Of a stretch of 42,630 bases of DNA, positions 1 to 9,265 are shown in pieces. The position numbers and the translations under genes are program-made. This DNA comes from Pseudomonadota bacterium (lineage in GTDB: Bacteria > Pseudomonadota > Alphaproteobacteria > Rhodospirillales > Magnetospirillaceae), in contig JAJZVW010000025.1 in assembly GCA_021847015.1 (NCBI GenBank), positions 1 through 42,630 on the forward strand, read 5' to 3'. Under the pieces are notes generated by a model. It did no database searches, was not told where the DNA came from, and was given only the letters and a program-made list of their open reading frames with translations. Numbering within the stretch: position 1 is the first letter of the stretch; every line of letters starts with the position of its first letter.

Positions 1-2
1 CA

Positions 3-80
3 TGGCTGTCCCCTGATGATGCTTGGGGCCGGGCAACCGGACCCCGTTGTTGAACACACCATCACTCTGGGGGACAGCCA
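3..80. repeat. Hairpin-forming inverted repeat at the left window edge
   Basis: TGGCTGTCCCC (3–13) is the exact reverse complement of GGGGACAGCCA (70–80). Inside lies a second stem, about 25–32 with 37–45, closed by a GCAA tetraloop. The two-stem shape resembles REP-like elements, but only one copy is visible here and no transposase gene is present. Its identity is inferred from structure only. Confidence 0.5.
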
Positions 81-124
81 CCTGCCTTGGCTACCGCCTT
101 GGGCAAGGCCCATTACGGCATCTC

Positions 125-288
125 GCCGTCGGCTCGGGATGACAGCGAAAAATGCATAATGAGAACCGCTGATTGGGCGGCGGCGGTTGTCATGATGCGC
201 GCCGGCGGCTCCGCCGCCAGACGCGGCCATGGCGCGGAACGCGCCCCGGGCCTGAAGGATCGCTCGGCCACACGGGATGACGAAAAAG
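125..288. repeat. Decayed MITE/REP-like remnants downstream of the cyclophilin gene
   Basis: CATAATGAGAACCGCTG at 155–171 is the exact reverse complement of the left arm of the element at 39997–40141. It is preceded by the core end GGCTCGGGATGACAGCGAAA. A second, opposite arm (CGGCGGTTGTCATGATG, 181–197) starts another copy that runs to about 288, up against the cyclophilin stop codon. No complete element is present and no gene is seen in 1–288. Confidence 0.6.
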
Positions 289-843
<555 letters not shown>

Positions 844-847
844 CGGA

Positions 848-1327
848 TCATTCCTCCACGTCGGCGGCGACACGCATCCGCACGATGGCGTCGGGGGACT
901 CGACGGTGCCGTTGCGGGAAACGCTGCCTTTCTTGATGGCGTCCACATGTTCCATGCCCTCGGCCACCTCGCCCCAGACGCTGTATTTGCCGTCCAGATG
1001 CGACGCCGGTTCGAACATGATGAAGAATTGCGAATCCGCCGAATCCGGGCTGGACGCGCGCGCCATCGAGCAGGTGCCGCGCACGTGCTTCTCCTTCGAG
1101 AACTCGGCCTTGAGGTGCTGGCCCGAGCCGCCCGTGCCGGTGCCGGTGGGATCGCCGCCCTGGGCCATGAAGCCGGGGATGACGCGGTGGAACGGCGTGC
1201 CGTCGTAAAAGCCCGAACGCGCCAGCTCCTTGATGCGGGCCACGTGGTTGGGCGCCAGGTCGGGCCGCATGCGGATGACCACGCGGCCGTCCTTCAAATC
1301 CAGAAACAGGGTGTTCTCACGGTCCAC
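848..1327 (-). CDS. Cytoplasmic cyclophilin-type peptidyl-prolyl cis-trans isomerase
   Basis: This 159-residue protein is a cyclophilin with no signal peptide, so it is expected to act in the cytoplasm as a prolyl isomerase and folding helper. The motifs FHRVIPGFMAQGGD, GTGTGGSGQ and DSADSQFFIM match its neighbour. The start is GTG at 1327, with AGGAGG at 1335–1340 seven bases upstream, which fixes it well. It sits between coaD and the exported cyclophilin on the same strand, with gaps of 24 bp and 4 bp, so co-transcription is likely. Near-identical core blocks in both cyclophilins support a local duplication. Confidence 0.93.
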   Translation of the reverse strand: MDRENTLFLDLKDGRVVIRMRPDLAPNHVARIKELARSGFYDGTPFHRVIPGFMAQGGDPTGTGTGGSGQHLKAEFSKEKHVRGTCSMARASSPDSADSQFFIMFEPASHLDGKYSVWGEVAEGMEHVDAIKKGSVSRNGTVESPDAIVRMRVAADVEE

Positions 1328-1351
1328 CGGCCCGCCTCCTAACTTCGGTTG

Positions 1352-1861
1352 TCACGCGGCCGAATGGCCGAACTTCTCCAACAGCTTGTCCTTCACGCCG
1401 GGAGGCACGAACGACGAGATGTCCCCCCCCAGCCGCCCGATCTCCTTGACGAAGCGCGACGAGATGAACTGGCAGCGCTCGGACGCCATCAGGAACAGCG
1501 TCTCGATGTCGGGCGCGAGGCGCGCGTTCATGCCGGCCATCTGGAATTCGTATTCGAAATCGGACACCGCCCTCAAGCCCCGCACGATCAGCCCCGCGCC
1601 GCAGGAGCGGGCGAAATCCACCAGCAGGTTGTCGAACGGCTTGACCTCGACCACGGCGCCCGTGCCCTGGACGACGACGGCCGCCTCGGCGCCGACCATC
1701 GCCACCCGCTCGTCGAGCGAGAACAGCGGGCATTTGCCGGCGTTGACGGCGACCGCCACGATCAGGCGGTCGACCAGCCTGGCGGCGCGGGAAATGATGT
1801 CGAGGTGTCCGTAGGTGATCGGGTCGAAGGTGCCGGGATAAAGACCGATCCGCTCACGCAT
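1352..1861 (-). CDS. coaD: Phosphopantetheine adenylyltransferase
   Basis: CoaD transfers AMP from ATP to 4'-phosphopantetheine, making dephospho-CoA in the penultimate step of coenzyme A synthesis. The 169-residue protein has the nucleotidyltransferase signature near its start ([12 protein letters not shown], with the TxGH-type motif) and the late ISSRFVKEI segment close to the family form ISSxxVKEI. The length is typical. The ATG at 1861 gives the usual [15 protein letters not shown]-terminus and overlaps the end of gyrA by 8 bp, which suggests translational coupling. A longer reading into gyrA would add residues foreign to the family. Confidence 0.96.
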   Translation of the reverse strand: MRERIGLYPGTFDPITYGHLDIISRAARLVDRLIVAVAVNAGKCPLFSLDERVAMVGAEAAVVVQGTGAVVEVKPFDNLLVDFARSCGAGLIVRGLRAVSDFEYEFQMAGMNARLAPDIETLFLMASERCQFISSRFVKEIGRLGGDISSFVPPGVKDKLLEKFGHSAA

Positions 1862-4535
1862 TCTCGCCTCCGGGAAGGATGGTGTCGCCGGTGTCCTCCC
1901 CTTCGCCCTCGTCGCCCTCTTCACCGGAGCCGTTGAGGTCGCACAGCCGCGCCGCCGAGACCACCTGCTCGCCCTCGGCGGTGCGCAGCAGGGTCACGCC
2001 CTGGGTCTTGCGCCCGGCGATGCGGATGTCATGGACCGGCATGCGGATCAGCGTGCCGCCGTCGCTCACCAGCATGATCTCGTCGTCATGGCCGATGGGG
2101 AACGAGGCGACCACCGGCCCGTTGCGGCCGGTCATCTCGATATTGGCGATGCCCTGCCCGCCCCGGCCGGTGACGCGGTACTCGTAGGCGGACGTCCGCT
2201 TGCCGAAGCCGTTGGCGGTCATGGTCAGGATGAACTGGTGCCCCGCCTCCATCCGCTCGGCCTCGGGCCCCGCCAGTTCGCCGCGCAGGAAGGCGTCGCG
2301 GGTCTCGCTGTCGAATTCCACGTGCCGCAGGATCGACATGCCGATCACCTCGTCGCCCGCCTCCAGCCGGATGCCGCGCACGCCGGTGGAATCGCGCCCC
2401 TTGAACACGCGGACGTCGGGCACGGGGAAGCGGATGGCCTTGCCCTGGCGGGTGGCCAGCAGCACGTCGTCGGTCTCGCTGCACGTCTGCACCGCGATCA
2501 GCCGCTCGCCCTCGCCCAGCTTCATGGCGATCTTGCCGTTGGCGCGGATGTCCACGAAATCCGACAGAAGGTTGCGGCGCACGTCGCCCTTCGACGTCGC
2601 GAACATGACGTGCAGATCGCCCCAGGTGCCTTCGTCCTCGGGCAGCGGCATGATGGTGGAGATGGTCTCGCCCCCGGCGATCGGCAGCAGGTTGACCATC
2701 GCCTTGCCCCGCGCCTGGGGCGTGCCCAGCGGCAGGCGGTACACCTTCATCTTGTAGGCGAGGCCGGTGGACGAGAAGAACAGCACCGGGGTATGGGTGT
2801 TGGCCACGAACACCTGGCTGAGGAAATCCTCCTCCTTGATGGCCATGCCCGAACGGCCCTTGCCGCCGCGCTTCTGGGCGCGGTAGGTGGACAGCGGCAC
2901 CCGCTTGATGTAGCCGGTGTTGGTGACCGTCACCACCATGTCCTCGCGGGCGATCAGGTCCTCGATGTCCGCCTCGAACTCGTTCTCCTCGATGGTGGTG
3001 CGCCGGGGCGTGGCGAATTGCTCGCGGATCTCCAGCAATTCCTGGCGCATCACCTCCAAAAGCTTCGGGCGTGACGACAGGATTTCCAGGTATTCGCGGA
3101 TCTGCGCGCCCAGTTCGGACAGCTCCTCGCCGATCTTGCCGCGCTCCAGCCCGGTCAGGCGGTGCAGGCGCAGATCGAGGATGGCCTTGGCCTGGGTCTC
3201 GGACAGGGCGTAGCGGCCGTCGACGATCTCGCGGCCCGGCTCGTCGATCAGGCGGATCAGCGGCTCGACGTCGCCCACCGGCCATGCCTGCGCCATCAGC
3301 CGCTCCCGCGCGGTGGCCGCGTCGGGGGCCGAGCGGATCAGGGCGATCACCTCGTCGATATTGGCCACCGCGATGGCGAGGCCGGCCAGGACGTGGGCGC
3401 GGTCGCGCGCCCGGCCCAGTTCGAAGATGGTGCGCCGGGTGATGACCTCCTCGCGGAAGGCCAGGAAGGCGGCGATGATGTCCTTCAAGGTCATCATCTG
3501 CGGCCGGCCGCCGTTGAGCGCCAGCGTGTTGACGCCGAACGAGGTCTGGAGCGGCGTGAAGCGGTAGAGCTGGTTCAGCACCACGTCGGCGATGGCGTCG
3601 CGCTTCAGCTCGATCACCACCCGCACGCCGTCGCGGTCGGACTCGTCGCGCAGTTCCGAGACGCCCTCGATCTTCTTGTCGCGCACCAGCTCGGCGATCT
3701 GCTCCAGCATGCGCGCCTTGTTGATCTGGTACGGCACCTCGGTGACGATGATGGCGTCGCGGTCCTTGCGGATCTCCTCGACATGCACGCGGGCGCGCAT
3801 GACCACCGAGCCGCGCCCGGTCAGGAAGGCGGCGCGGATGCCGGCCCGGCCGAGGATGACGCCGCCGGTGGGGAAGTCGGGGCCGGGCACCAGCTCCATC
3901 AGCCGCTCGGGCGTGATGTCGGGGTCGTCGATGGCGGCGCAGCAGGCGTCGATCACCTCGCCCAGGTTGTGGGGCGGAATGTTGGTCGCCATGCCCACGG
4001 CGATGCCGCCCGCGCCGTTGATGAGGAGGTTGGGGAAGCGGGCGGGCAGGACCATCGGTTCGACGCTGGAATCGTCGTAGTTCGGCTGGAAGTCGACGGT
4101 TTCCTTGTCGATGTCCTCGATCAGGGTATGGGCGGCGCGGGCCAGCCGGGCCTCGGTGTAGCGCATCGCCGCCGGCGGATCGCCGTCCATCGAGCCGAAA
4201 TTGCCCTGGCCGTCGATGAGCGGCAGCCGCATCGAGAATTCCTGGGCCATGCGCACCATGGCGTCGTAGATGGCCGCGTCGCCGTGGGGATGGTATTTGC
4301 CCATGACGTCGCCGACGATGCGCGCCGATTTGCGGAACGCCTTGTTGTAGTCGTAGCCGTTCTCCTTCATCGCGTAGAGGATGCGCCGGTGGACGGGCTT
4401 GAGCCCGTCGCGGACGTCGGGCAGCGCGCGCGAGACGATCACGCTCATGGCGTAATCGAGATACGAGCGCTTCATTTCCTCTTCGATAGTGACCGGCGTG
4501 ATGTCGAAATGCGGCGCCGAGGGAGGATTGGTCAA
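1854..4535 (-). CDS. gyrA: DNA gyrase subunit A
   Basis: GyrA is the DNA-cleaving and rejoining subunit of gyrase, which introduces negative supercoils with GyrB. The 893-residue protein carries the 5Y-CAP region with catalytic Tyr126 in AAMRYTEAR, the quinolone-determining stretch [10 protein letters not shown], and C-terminal beta-pinwheel repeats. The tail is acidic, near [10 protein letters not shown]. The residue matching E. coli Ser83 is Ala87, while Asp91 matches Asp87. The start appears to be TTG at 4535: an in-frame stop lies five codons upstream, and the next ATG (4475) would remove the 20 residues that normally precede [10 protein letters not shown]. The 264 bp upstream (4536–4799) hold no other gene I can support. 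Confidence 0.97.
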   Translation of the reverse strand: MTNPPSAPHFDITPVTIEEEMKRSYLDYAMSVIVSRALPDVRDGLKPVHRRILYAMKENGYDYNKAFRKSARIVGDVMGKYHPHGDAAIYDAMVRMAQEFSMRLPLIDGQGNFGSMDGDPPAAMRYTEARLARAAHTLIEDIDKETVDFQPNYDDSSVEPMVLPARFPNLLINGAGGIAVGMATNIPPHNLGEVIDACCAAIDDPDITPERLMELVPGPDFPTGGVILGRAGIRAAFLTGRGSVVMRARVHVEEIRKDRDAIIVTEVPYQINKARMLEQIAELVRDKKIEGVSELRDESDRDGVRVVIELKRDAIADVVLNQLYRFTPLQTSFGVNTLALNGGRPQMMTLKDIIAAFLAFREEVITRRTIFELGRARDRAHVLAGLAIAVANIDEVIALIRSAPDAATARERLMAQAWPVGDVEPLIRLIDEPGREIVDGRYALSETQAKAILDLRLHRLTGLERGKIGEELSELGAQIREYLEILSSRPKLLEVMRQELLEIREQFATPRRTTIEENEFEADIEDLIAREDMVVTVTNTGYIKRVPLSTYRAQKRGGKGRSGMAIKEEDFLSQVFVANTHTPVLFFSSTGLAYKMKVYRLPLGTPQARGKAMVNLLPIAGGETISTIMPLPEDEGTWGDLHVMFATSKGDVRRNLLSDFVDIRANGKIAMKLGEGERLIAVQTCSETDDVLLATRQGKAIRFPVPDVRVFKGRDSTGVRGIRLEAGDEVIGMSILRHVEFDSETRDAFLRGELAGPEAERMEAGHQFILTMTANGFGKRTSAYEYRVTGRGGQGIANIEMTGRNGPVVASFPIGHDDEIMLVSDGGTLIRMPVHDIRIAGRKTQGVTLLRTAEGEQVVSAARLCDLNGSGEEGDEGEGEDTGDTILPGGENA

Positions 4536-4799
4536 CGGGCGATCCGTTCAGTGGGCGGTAAAACCAGAGATAGGGCATGGCATCGCTGCCGCGCGGCGGA
4601 AAGCTACCAGATATCGTGCACTGCGACAACTCCGGGCGCTTGGCGGCGGCGCCCCGGCCGCGCGCGGGGAAGCGGGCCCGCCCGCCCGCCTGGGCGAAAG
4701 AGTGGCCACCCACCTCCTTTGCCCGCCGCCTGCCCCTCCGGCCTTCGGATACCATTCGCGTAAGCGGCCACCGCTTTCGATGATGGCTCAGGAGGTCGG

Positions 4800-5708
4800 A
4801 TGATGCGCGCGCTTGCGACCGTGATGTGTGCCGGCCTGTTGGGGGCCTGCACCTTGGATTCCGATGGAAGCCCCCCCGACGCCACGCAGCAGGGGGAAGG
4901 ACAGATGCCCCCGGACGCGATGGTGGACGGCGTGCCGTTCTACGCCCAGAACGGATTTCGCTGCGGACCCGCGGCCATGGCCACCATGCTGGCCTGGAGC
5001 GGCGTGACGGCCGAACCCGCCACGCTGGAGGGACGCTTCTACAACGCTCCCAAGGACCCGCGCACCATCCTGGTGGATACGGCGCAGCGTTTCGGCCGCC
5101 TGGCCTATCCGGTGTCCGGCACCCGCGCCATGCACGCCGAACTGGCCGCCGGGCATCCGGTGCTGATCCTGGAGAACCTGGGCGTGGCCGGCGAGCCTTT
5201 GTGGAACTGCGCCGTCGCCGTCGGCTACCGGGATGGCGGCGCCGTCTTCCTGATCAACGGCGGCGACCAGCCGGCGCGGCCGATGTCCCGCGGCCTGCTG
5301 GACCGGCTGTGGTCGGATACCGAGCGATGGGGCCTGGTGGTGCTGCGCCCCGGCGAGATGCCGGCCACCGCCCGCGAGCGGCCGATGGTGGAGGCCGCCA
5401 ACGGTCTGGCGAGGGTCGGACACCACTGGGAGGCGGTGGTCTCGTACGACACCGTGCTGTCGCGCTGGCCCAGCGACGCCGACGCGCTGCTGGGCCTGGG
5501 GGCCAGCCTCTACCTGCTGGGCGACACGCGCGGCGCCGCCGACGCTTACCGCAGCGCCGCCAAGGTGGCCGCCGATCCGGCTCCCGCCGAGGAGGCCCTC
5601 GCCCACCTGCTCGGCGACCCGGCCCGGCCGAAAGCCCAGGACGCGGTCATCCTCGGCCCCGTGCCCAACGCCGCGCGCGACGCTTCGGTAAATTCCGGCG
5701 GCGATTAA
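4800..5708 (+). CDS. Lipoprotein with C39-like cysteine peptidase domain and TPR repeats
   Basis: The 302-residue protein begins with a lipoprotein signal ending in LLGAC, so it should be anchored in the cell envelope. Residues about 40–180 resemble the C39-like papain fold: [20 protein letters not shown] has the Gln and Cys of the active site. A second part (about residues 200–275) contains TPR-like helices such as [25 protein letters not shown]. The order matches the PA2778-type cysteine peptidases. The substrate is unknown. Two adjacent ATGs exist at 4800 and 4803; AGGAGG at 4790–4795 sits better for the second. It is followed by ssb on the same strand after 71 bp. Confidence 0.82.
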   Translation: MMRALATVMCAGLLGACTLDSDGSPPDATQQGEGQMPPDAMVDGVPFYAQNGFRCGPAAMATMLAWSGVTAEPATLEGRFYNAPKDPRTILVDTAQRFGRLAYPVSGTRAMHAELAAGHPVLILENLGVAGEPLWNCAVAVGYRDGGAVFLINGGDQPARPMSRGLLDRLWSDTERWGLVVLRPGEMPATARERPMVEAANGLARVGHHWEAVVSYDTVLSRWPSDADALLGLGASLYLLGDTRGAADAYRSAAKVAADPAPAEEALAHLLGDPARPKAQDAVILGPVPNAARDASVNSGGD

Positions 5709-5779
5709 TCCTTTTCGGTGGCAGCCGCTTTGGGTACAGTCCCCGCCGTGGCGATCATCAGTCCGAGGGAGACGGGTCC

Positions 5780-6283
5780 ATGGCTGGCAGCGTGAACAAG
5801 GTCATCCTCGTCGGCAATCTCGGCCGCGACCCGGAAGTGCGCACGTCGCAGGACGGCTCGAAGATCGTCAACCTGTCGATCGCCACCTCCGAGTCCTGGA
5901 AGGACCGGGCCACCGGCGAGCGCAAGGAAAAGACCGAATGGCACCGGGTGGTGATCTTCAATCCCAACCTGGCCGACGTGGCCGAACGCTTCCTCAAGAA
6001 GGGCTCGTCCGTCTACGTCGAAGGCGCGCTCCAGACCCGCAAATGGACCGACCAGCAGGGCGCCGAACGCTATTCCACCGAGGTGGTGATCGGCCGCTTC
6101 AAGGGTGAGCTGACGCTCCTCGGCGGCCGCGGCGAAGGCGGCGGCGGCGGATACGACGAGGGCGGCCAGGGCGGCGGTTACGGCGGCGGCGGACAGCCGC
6201 GCGGCCAGGGCGGCGCCCGCCCCGCCCAAGGCGGCGGCGGTTGGGAACCCCCGCCGGACCTGGACGACGAAATACCGTTCTAG
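5780..6283 (+). CDS. ssb: Single-stranded DNA-binding protein
   Basis: SSB coats single-stranded DNA during replication, repair and recombination. The 167-residue protein has an N-terminal OB fold ([21 protein letters not shown] and [22 protein letters not shown]), a Gly-rich linker at about residues 114–155, and the conserved acidic tip DDEIPF that binds partner proteins. The ATG at 5780 gives the standard family N-terminus. No LexA-type operator was recognised in the short upstream gap. The gene stands between the C39-like lipoprotein and the patatin-like gene on the same strand. Confidence 0.97.
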   Translation: MAGSVNKVILVGNLGRDPEVRTSQDGSKIVNLSIATSESWKDRATGERKEKTEWHRVVIFNPNLADVAERFLKKGSSVYVEGALQTRKWTDQQGAERYSTEVVIGRFKGELTLLGGRGEGGGGGYDEGGQGGGYGGGGQPRGQGGARPAQGGGGWEPPPDLDDEIPF

Positions 6284-6415
6284 ACGGCGGCGGACGCTTC
6301 GGCGGCGCAGCCACCCTCCCCCCCTCCCGCTTACCCCCTGAGCACGCCGCCCCGCGCGTGCGCCCGTGTTAGGCTGCGCGCTCTCGCCAGGATTCCAGCC
6401 AAGGGAGGGACGCGG

Positions 6416-7534
6416 ATGGCCCAGGCGCATCGCCGGCCGACCAAGAGCGAGGACGGACACCCCGTGATCGGCTTCGCCCTGGGCGGGCTGGCCGGCAACA
6501 ACGCCCACGGCGCCGGGTTCCTCCAGGCGGCCCTGGACGAGGGCGTCACCCCCGACCTGATCTCCTGCACGTCCGGCCAGATCCTGTGGGTCTACCGCTA
6601 CCTGCTGGCGCGGTCGCAGCACTCGCCCACGCTCGAAGAGAGGCTGCGCACCGATATCCGCGAAACGCGGCCGTTCCGCCAGCTCGGCGCCGACATGATG
6701 ATGATGGCCACCCAGGGCAAGCCGGGGGTGTTCCGACTCGCCGGCTACGAAATCGCCATGGACGTGGCCAAGAACATGCTGGCGACCGCGGCCGACATGA
6801 TGGCGAACTGGAGGGAGCACGGCTCCTTCGAGGAATATCTGAACTGGCTGCCGGCCAGGACGCTGGTGCCGCTGTTCCCCGACAAGTTCTTCTCGTCCAT
6901 CAGCGATGCCTTCAACGCCGCCGACCTGCCCATCCTGTTCAACAGTTACGACCCCCACCAGGGGATCGAATTCGTCCACCTCAACGAGGCGGCCAAGAAA
7001 ACGCTCGGCATCGCGCCTGGCACCCGCAAATCCTACCGTGACCGCACAATCTACCGCGACGTGTCGCCCAACTATATCCGCGACGGCCTGTGGATCTACC
7101 AATACGGGTTCGAAGGACGGTTCAACGCCATCGACGGCGCCTATTACCGGCAGATCCTCCTCAGCGAGCTGTCCGGCGCCGACATCATCTTCGTGGCCCG
7201 GCCCATCAATTACAAATGGCAGGGCGAATTGCCCAAGAGTTACGCCGCGCTCGAAGACATGAAGACCGAGATCGCCTTCAACGGCTCCTACGAGGGCGAA
7301 CGGGACAAGATCGTGCTCATCAACAAGCTCATGAAGGAAGGCGTGCTCAAGGACCGGGACGGCAAGGCCTTTCACCACATCGAGCTGGTCGAAGTGGAAA
7401 TGACGGGCCAGAGAAGTTTTTTCGACTATATTTTTGAAAGCGGCGAGGTGTTCGATCATGCCAGGGCCACGACCCTTCATAAATTCGAAAACGCCTTCAG
7501 GGGTGCCGACTATCTGGAAGCGCCGGAGGCGTGA
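6416..7534 (+). CDS. Patatin-like protein with an atypical nucleophile elbow
   Basis: The 372-residue protein resembles patatin-type serine hydrolases, which use a Ser-Asp dyad to cleave acyl chains from lipids. A Gly-rich oxyanion-hole stretch (GGLAGNNAHGAGF, residues 23–35) is followed by PDLISCTSGQIL, where Ser53 sits in the position of the nucleophile. The usual GxSxG is CTSGQ here, so both flanking glycines are gone. The Asp partner is probably Asp240 in AIDGAYY, matching the DG[AG] motif. No signal peptide is seen. Activity is therefore uncertain: it may be a diverged lipase or a non-catalytic relative. The ATG at 6416 follows a purine-rich GGGAGGGA. Neighbours give no clue to substrate. 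Confidence 0.68.
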   Translation: MAQAHRRPTKSEDGHPVIGFALGGLAGNNAHGAGFLQAALDEGVTPDLISCTSGQILWVYRYLLARSQHSPTLEERLRTDIRETRPFRQLGADMMMMATQGKPGVFRLAGYEIAMDVAKNMLATAADMMANWREHGSFEEYLNWLPARTLVPLFPDKFFSSISDAFNAADLPILFNSYDPHQGIEFVHLNEAAKKTLGIAPGTRKSYRDRTIYRDVSPNYIRDGLWIYQYGFEGRFNAIDGAYYRQILLSELSGADIIFVARPINYKWQGELPKSYAALEDMKTEIAFNGSYEGERDKIVLINKLMKEGVLKDRDGKAFHHIELVEVEMTGQRSFFDYIFESGEVFDHARATTLHKFENAFRGADYLEAPEA

Positions 7535-7597
7535 AGGCCGGCTCGGCGATGCGACGTATTCTCGCCCGCATTTGCGCTGAGAGCGATTATTGATTTC

Positions 7598-7626
7598 TTG
7601 ACCACACGAAGTCCGGGCTTTATTTC
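7598..7626 (+). promoter_or_regulatory. Possible sigma-70 promoter upstream of the CDF transporter gene
   Basis: TTGACC (7598–7603) is followed after 17 bp by TATTTC (7621–7626). The -35 match is good and the -10 is weak. If real, it lies just before the 145 bp element at 7662–7806, which would then be in the 5' untranslated region of the transporter gene. Confidence 0.25.
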
Positions 7627-7651
7627 CGCGGCGGCTCGGGATAGACACGCT

Positions 7652-7816
7652 CCATAGCCCACAGGGCTGTTCAGTGCTGGGCTCGTGTCGTATCCCTCGT
7701 TGTCATTCCGAGCCGAGGGCGAGGAATCTTTCAGGCGCCTTCGCGTGAAAGATCCCTCTGTCACTCCGCTCCCTCGGGATGACAACAGCAGAACTGAACA
7801 GCCCTGCCATAGCCCA
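7652..7816. mobile_element. MITE-like element of 145 bp with 10-bp direct repeats
   Basis: The element spans 7662–7806. Its ends are perfect 14-bp inverted repeats, CAGGGCTGTTCAGT (7662–7675) and ACTGAACAGCCCTG (7793–7806). It is flanked by identical 10-bp direct repeats, CCATAGCCCA at 7652–7661 and 7807–7816, as expected of a target-site duplication. The inside is the REP-like palindrome found across the window (from GTCATTCCGAGC to CTCGGGATGAC). It encodes no transposase. It lies between a possible promoter and the CDF transporter start codon. Confidence 0.85.
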
Positions 7817-7831
7817 TCCGTGGAGTCCCCG

Positions 7832-9265
7832 ATGTCCTCCGGCGCCAAGGAATCCGTAGCCCTGTCCTCGGTCTTCGCCAGCGCGGGAATGGCGGCGATG
7901 AAGCTGGCCGTGGGTCTTCTGACCGGCAGCCTCGGCATCCTGTCGGAGGCTGCCCACTCGCTGCTCGACCTGGGCGCCGCCAGCCTCACCTGGTTCGCGG
8001 TGCGGATCGGCGACCAGCCGGCGGACGAACGCCATCCCTACGGCCACGCCAAGTTCGAAAGCGTCTCCGCCCTGATCGGCACCGGGCTTCTGTTCGTGAC
8101 CTCGGCTTTCATCGTCAAGGAGGCCGTGGGGCGCCTGCTGTCGCCGGGCGAACCGGCCGAGGCCACCTGGTATTCGATGGCGGTGATCGCGGTGTCCATC
8201 GTCATCGACATCGGCCGCTCGCGCGCGCTCTCCAAGGTGGCCAAGGAAACCGGCAGCCACGCCTTGGAGGCCGACGCGCTGCATTTCAGCTCGGACATCC
8301 TGAGCTCGGCGGTGGTCCTCGCCGGCCTGGGCTTCGTGGCGATGGGCTGGGCCTGGGCCGATTCGGTGGCGGCCATCGGCGTCGCCGGGTTCGTGGCGCT
8401 GGCCGGCTGGCGTCTCGGCCGCCAGACCGTGGAGGTGCTGGTGGACACCGCGCCCGAGGGTGTCGCCGAGCGCATCCACGCCGCCGCCGCCGCCGCCCCG
8501 GGCGTGGCCCGGGTCGAGCGGGTGCGCGCCCGCCCGGCGGGCACCGTCATCTTCGTCGAGGCGGTGGTGAAGGTCAGCCGTACCCTGCCCTTGGAGCAGG
8601 TCGAGAGATTGCGGCGCGACGTCGCCCTGCGGGTGCGCGCCGCGGTGCCCGAAACCCAGACCCTGGTGGTCGCCGAACCCCTCACGCTCAGCGACGAAAC
8701 CATCGCCGAGACGGTGCGCGTTCTGGCCGCCGCGCGGGGGCTGTCGGTCCACAACGTGGGCGTGGCCACCGTCGAAGGCCGCCCCCATGTCAGCTTCGAC
8801 CTGGAGGTGGACGAGGCCCTGACCATCGCCGCCGCCCACGCCCAGGCCAGCGAACTGGAGGACGCCCTCCAGGCCGAATTGGGCCCCGAGCTGGTGGTGG
8901 ACACCCACATCGACCCCCGCCGAATCCATGTCTTCGCCGGCACCGCGCTCGCCGGTCCCGAACTGGCCGCCACCCAAGCCGCCCTCGACGCCGCCCTGGC
9001 CGCCACGCCCCTGGCCAAGAGCGCCCACGACCTGCGCGTCCAGCAGCGCGAGGACGGCCTGTTCGCCTCGTGCCACTGCCTGTTTCCCGACAACGCCTCG
9101 ATCCGCGAGGTCCACGCCGCCACCGAGCGCATCGAGTTCGCCATCCTGCGGGGCGTTCCCGGCATGAGCCGCGTGGTTGTCCACGCCGAACCCCTGAGCC
9201 ACCCCGAAGCGGCCGAAAACCAAAGGGGAATTAGGGAGAACGCGCCGCCGCCGCCGCCTGCTTGA
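7832..9265 (+). CDS. Cation diffusion facilitator transporter with extended C-terminus
   Basis: CDF proteins export divalent metals (Zn, Fe, Mn, Cd, Co) from the cytoplasm in exchange for protons. The 477-residue protein has the membrane domain in about residues 1–200. Metal-site motifs are H42-SLL-D46 in the second helix and HFSSD in the fifth, with the HPYGHAKFE loop between them. A ZT-dimer domain follows, and then about 180 more residues in what look like further dimerisation-like repeats; common CDFs have about 300 residues. The ATG at 7832 is preferred: a longer reading would start inside the upstream REP-like element. The end overlaps mepA on the other strand by 35 bp. The metal cannot be told from sequence. 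Confidence 0.9.
   Translation: MSSGAKESVALSSVFASAGMAAMKLAVGLLTGSLGILSEAAHSLLDLGAASLTWFAVRIGDQPADERHPYGHAKFESVSALIGTGLLFVTSAFIVKEAVGRLLSPGEPAEATWYSMAVIAVSIVIDIGRSRALSKVAKETGSHALEADALHFSSDILSSAVVLAGLGFVAMGWAWADSVAAIGVAGFVALAGWRLGRQTVEVLVDTAPEGVAERIHAAAAAAPGVARVERVRARPAGTVIFVEAVVKVSRTLPLEQVERLRRDVALRVRAAVPETQTLVVAEPLTLSDETIAETVRVLAAARGLSVHNVGVATVEGRPHVSFDLEVDEALTIAAAHAQASELEDALQAELGPELVVDTHIDPRRIHVFAGTALAGPELAATQAALDAALAATPLAKSAHDLRVQQREDGLFASCHCLFPDNASIREVHAATERIEFAILRGVPGMSRVVVHAEPLSHPEAAENQRGIRENAPPPPPA

Noticed and set aside
2086-4755. Long minus-strand frame of 889 codons in the gyrA region
   Set aside because: It is a frame-shifted shadow of gyrA, rich in Arg, Gly and Pro, with no domain.
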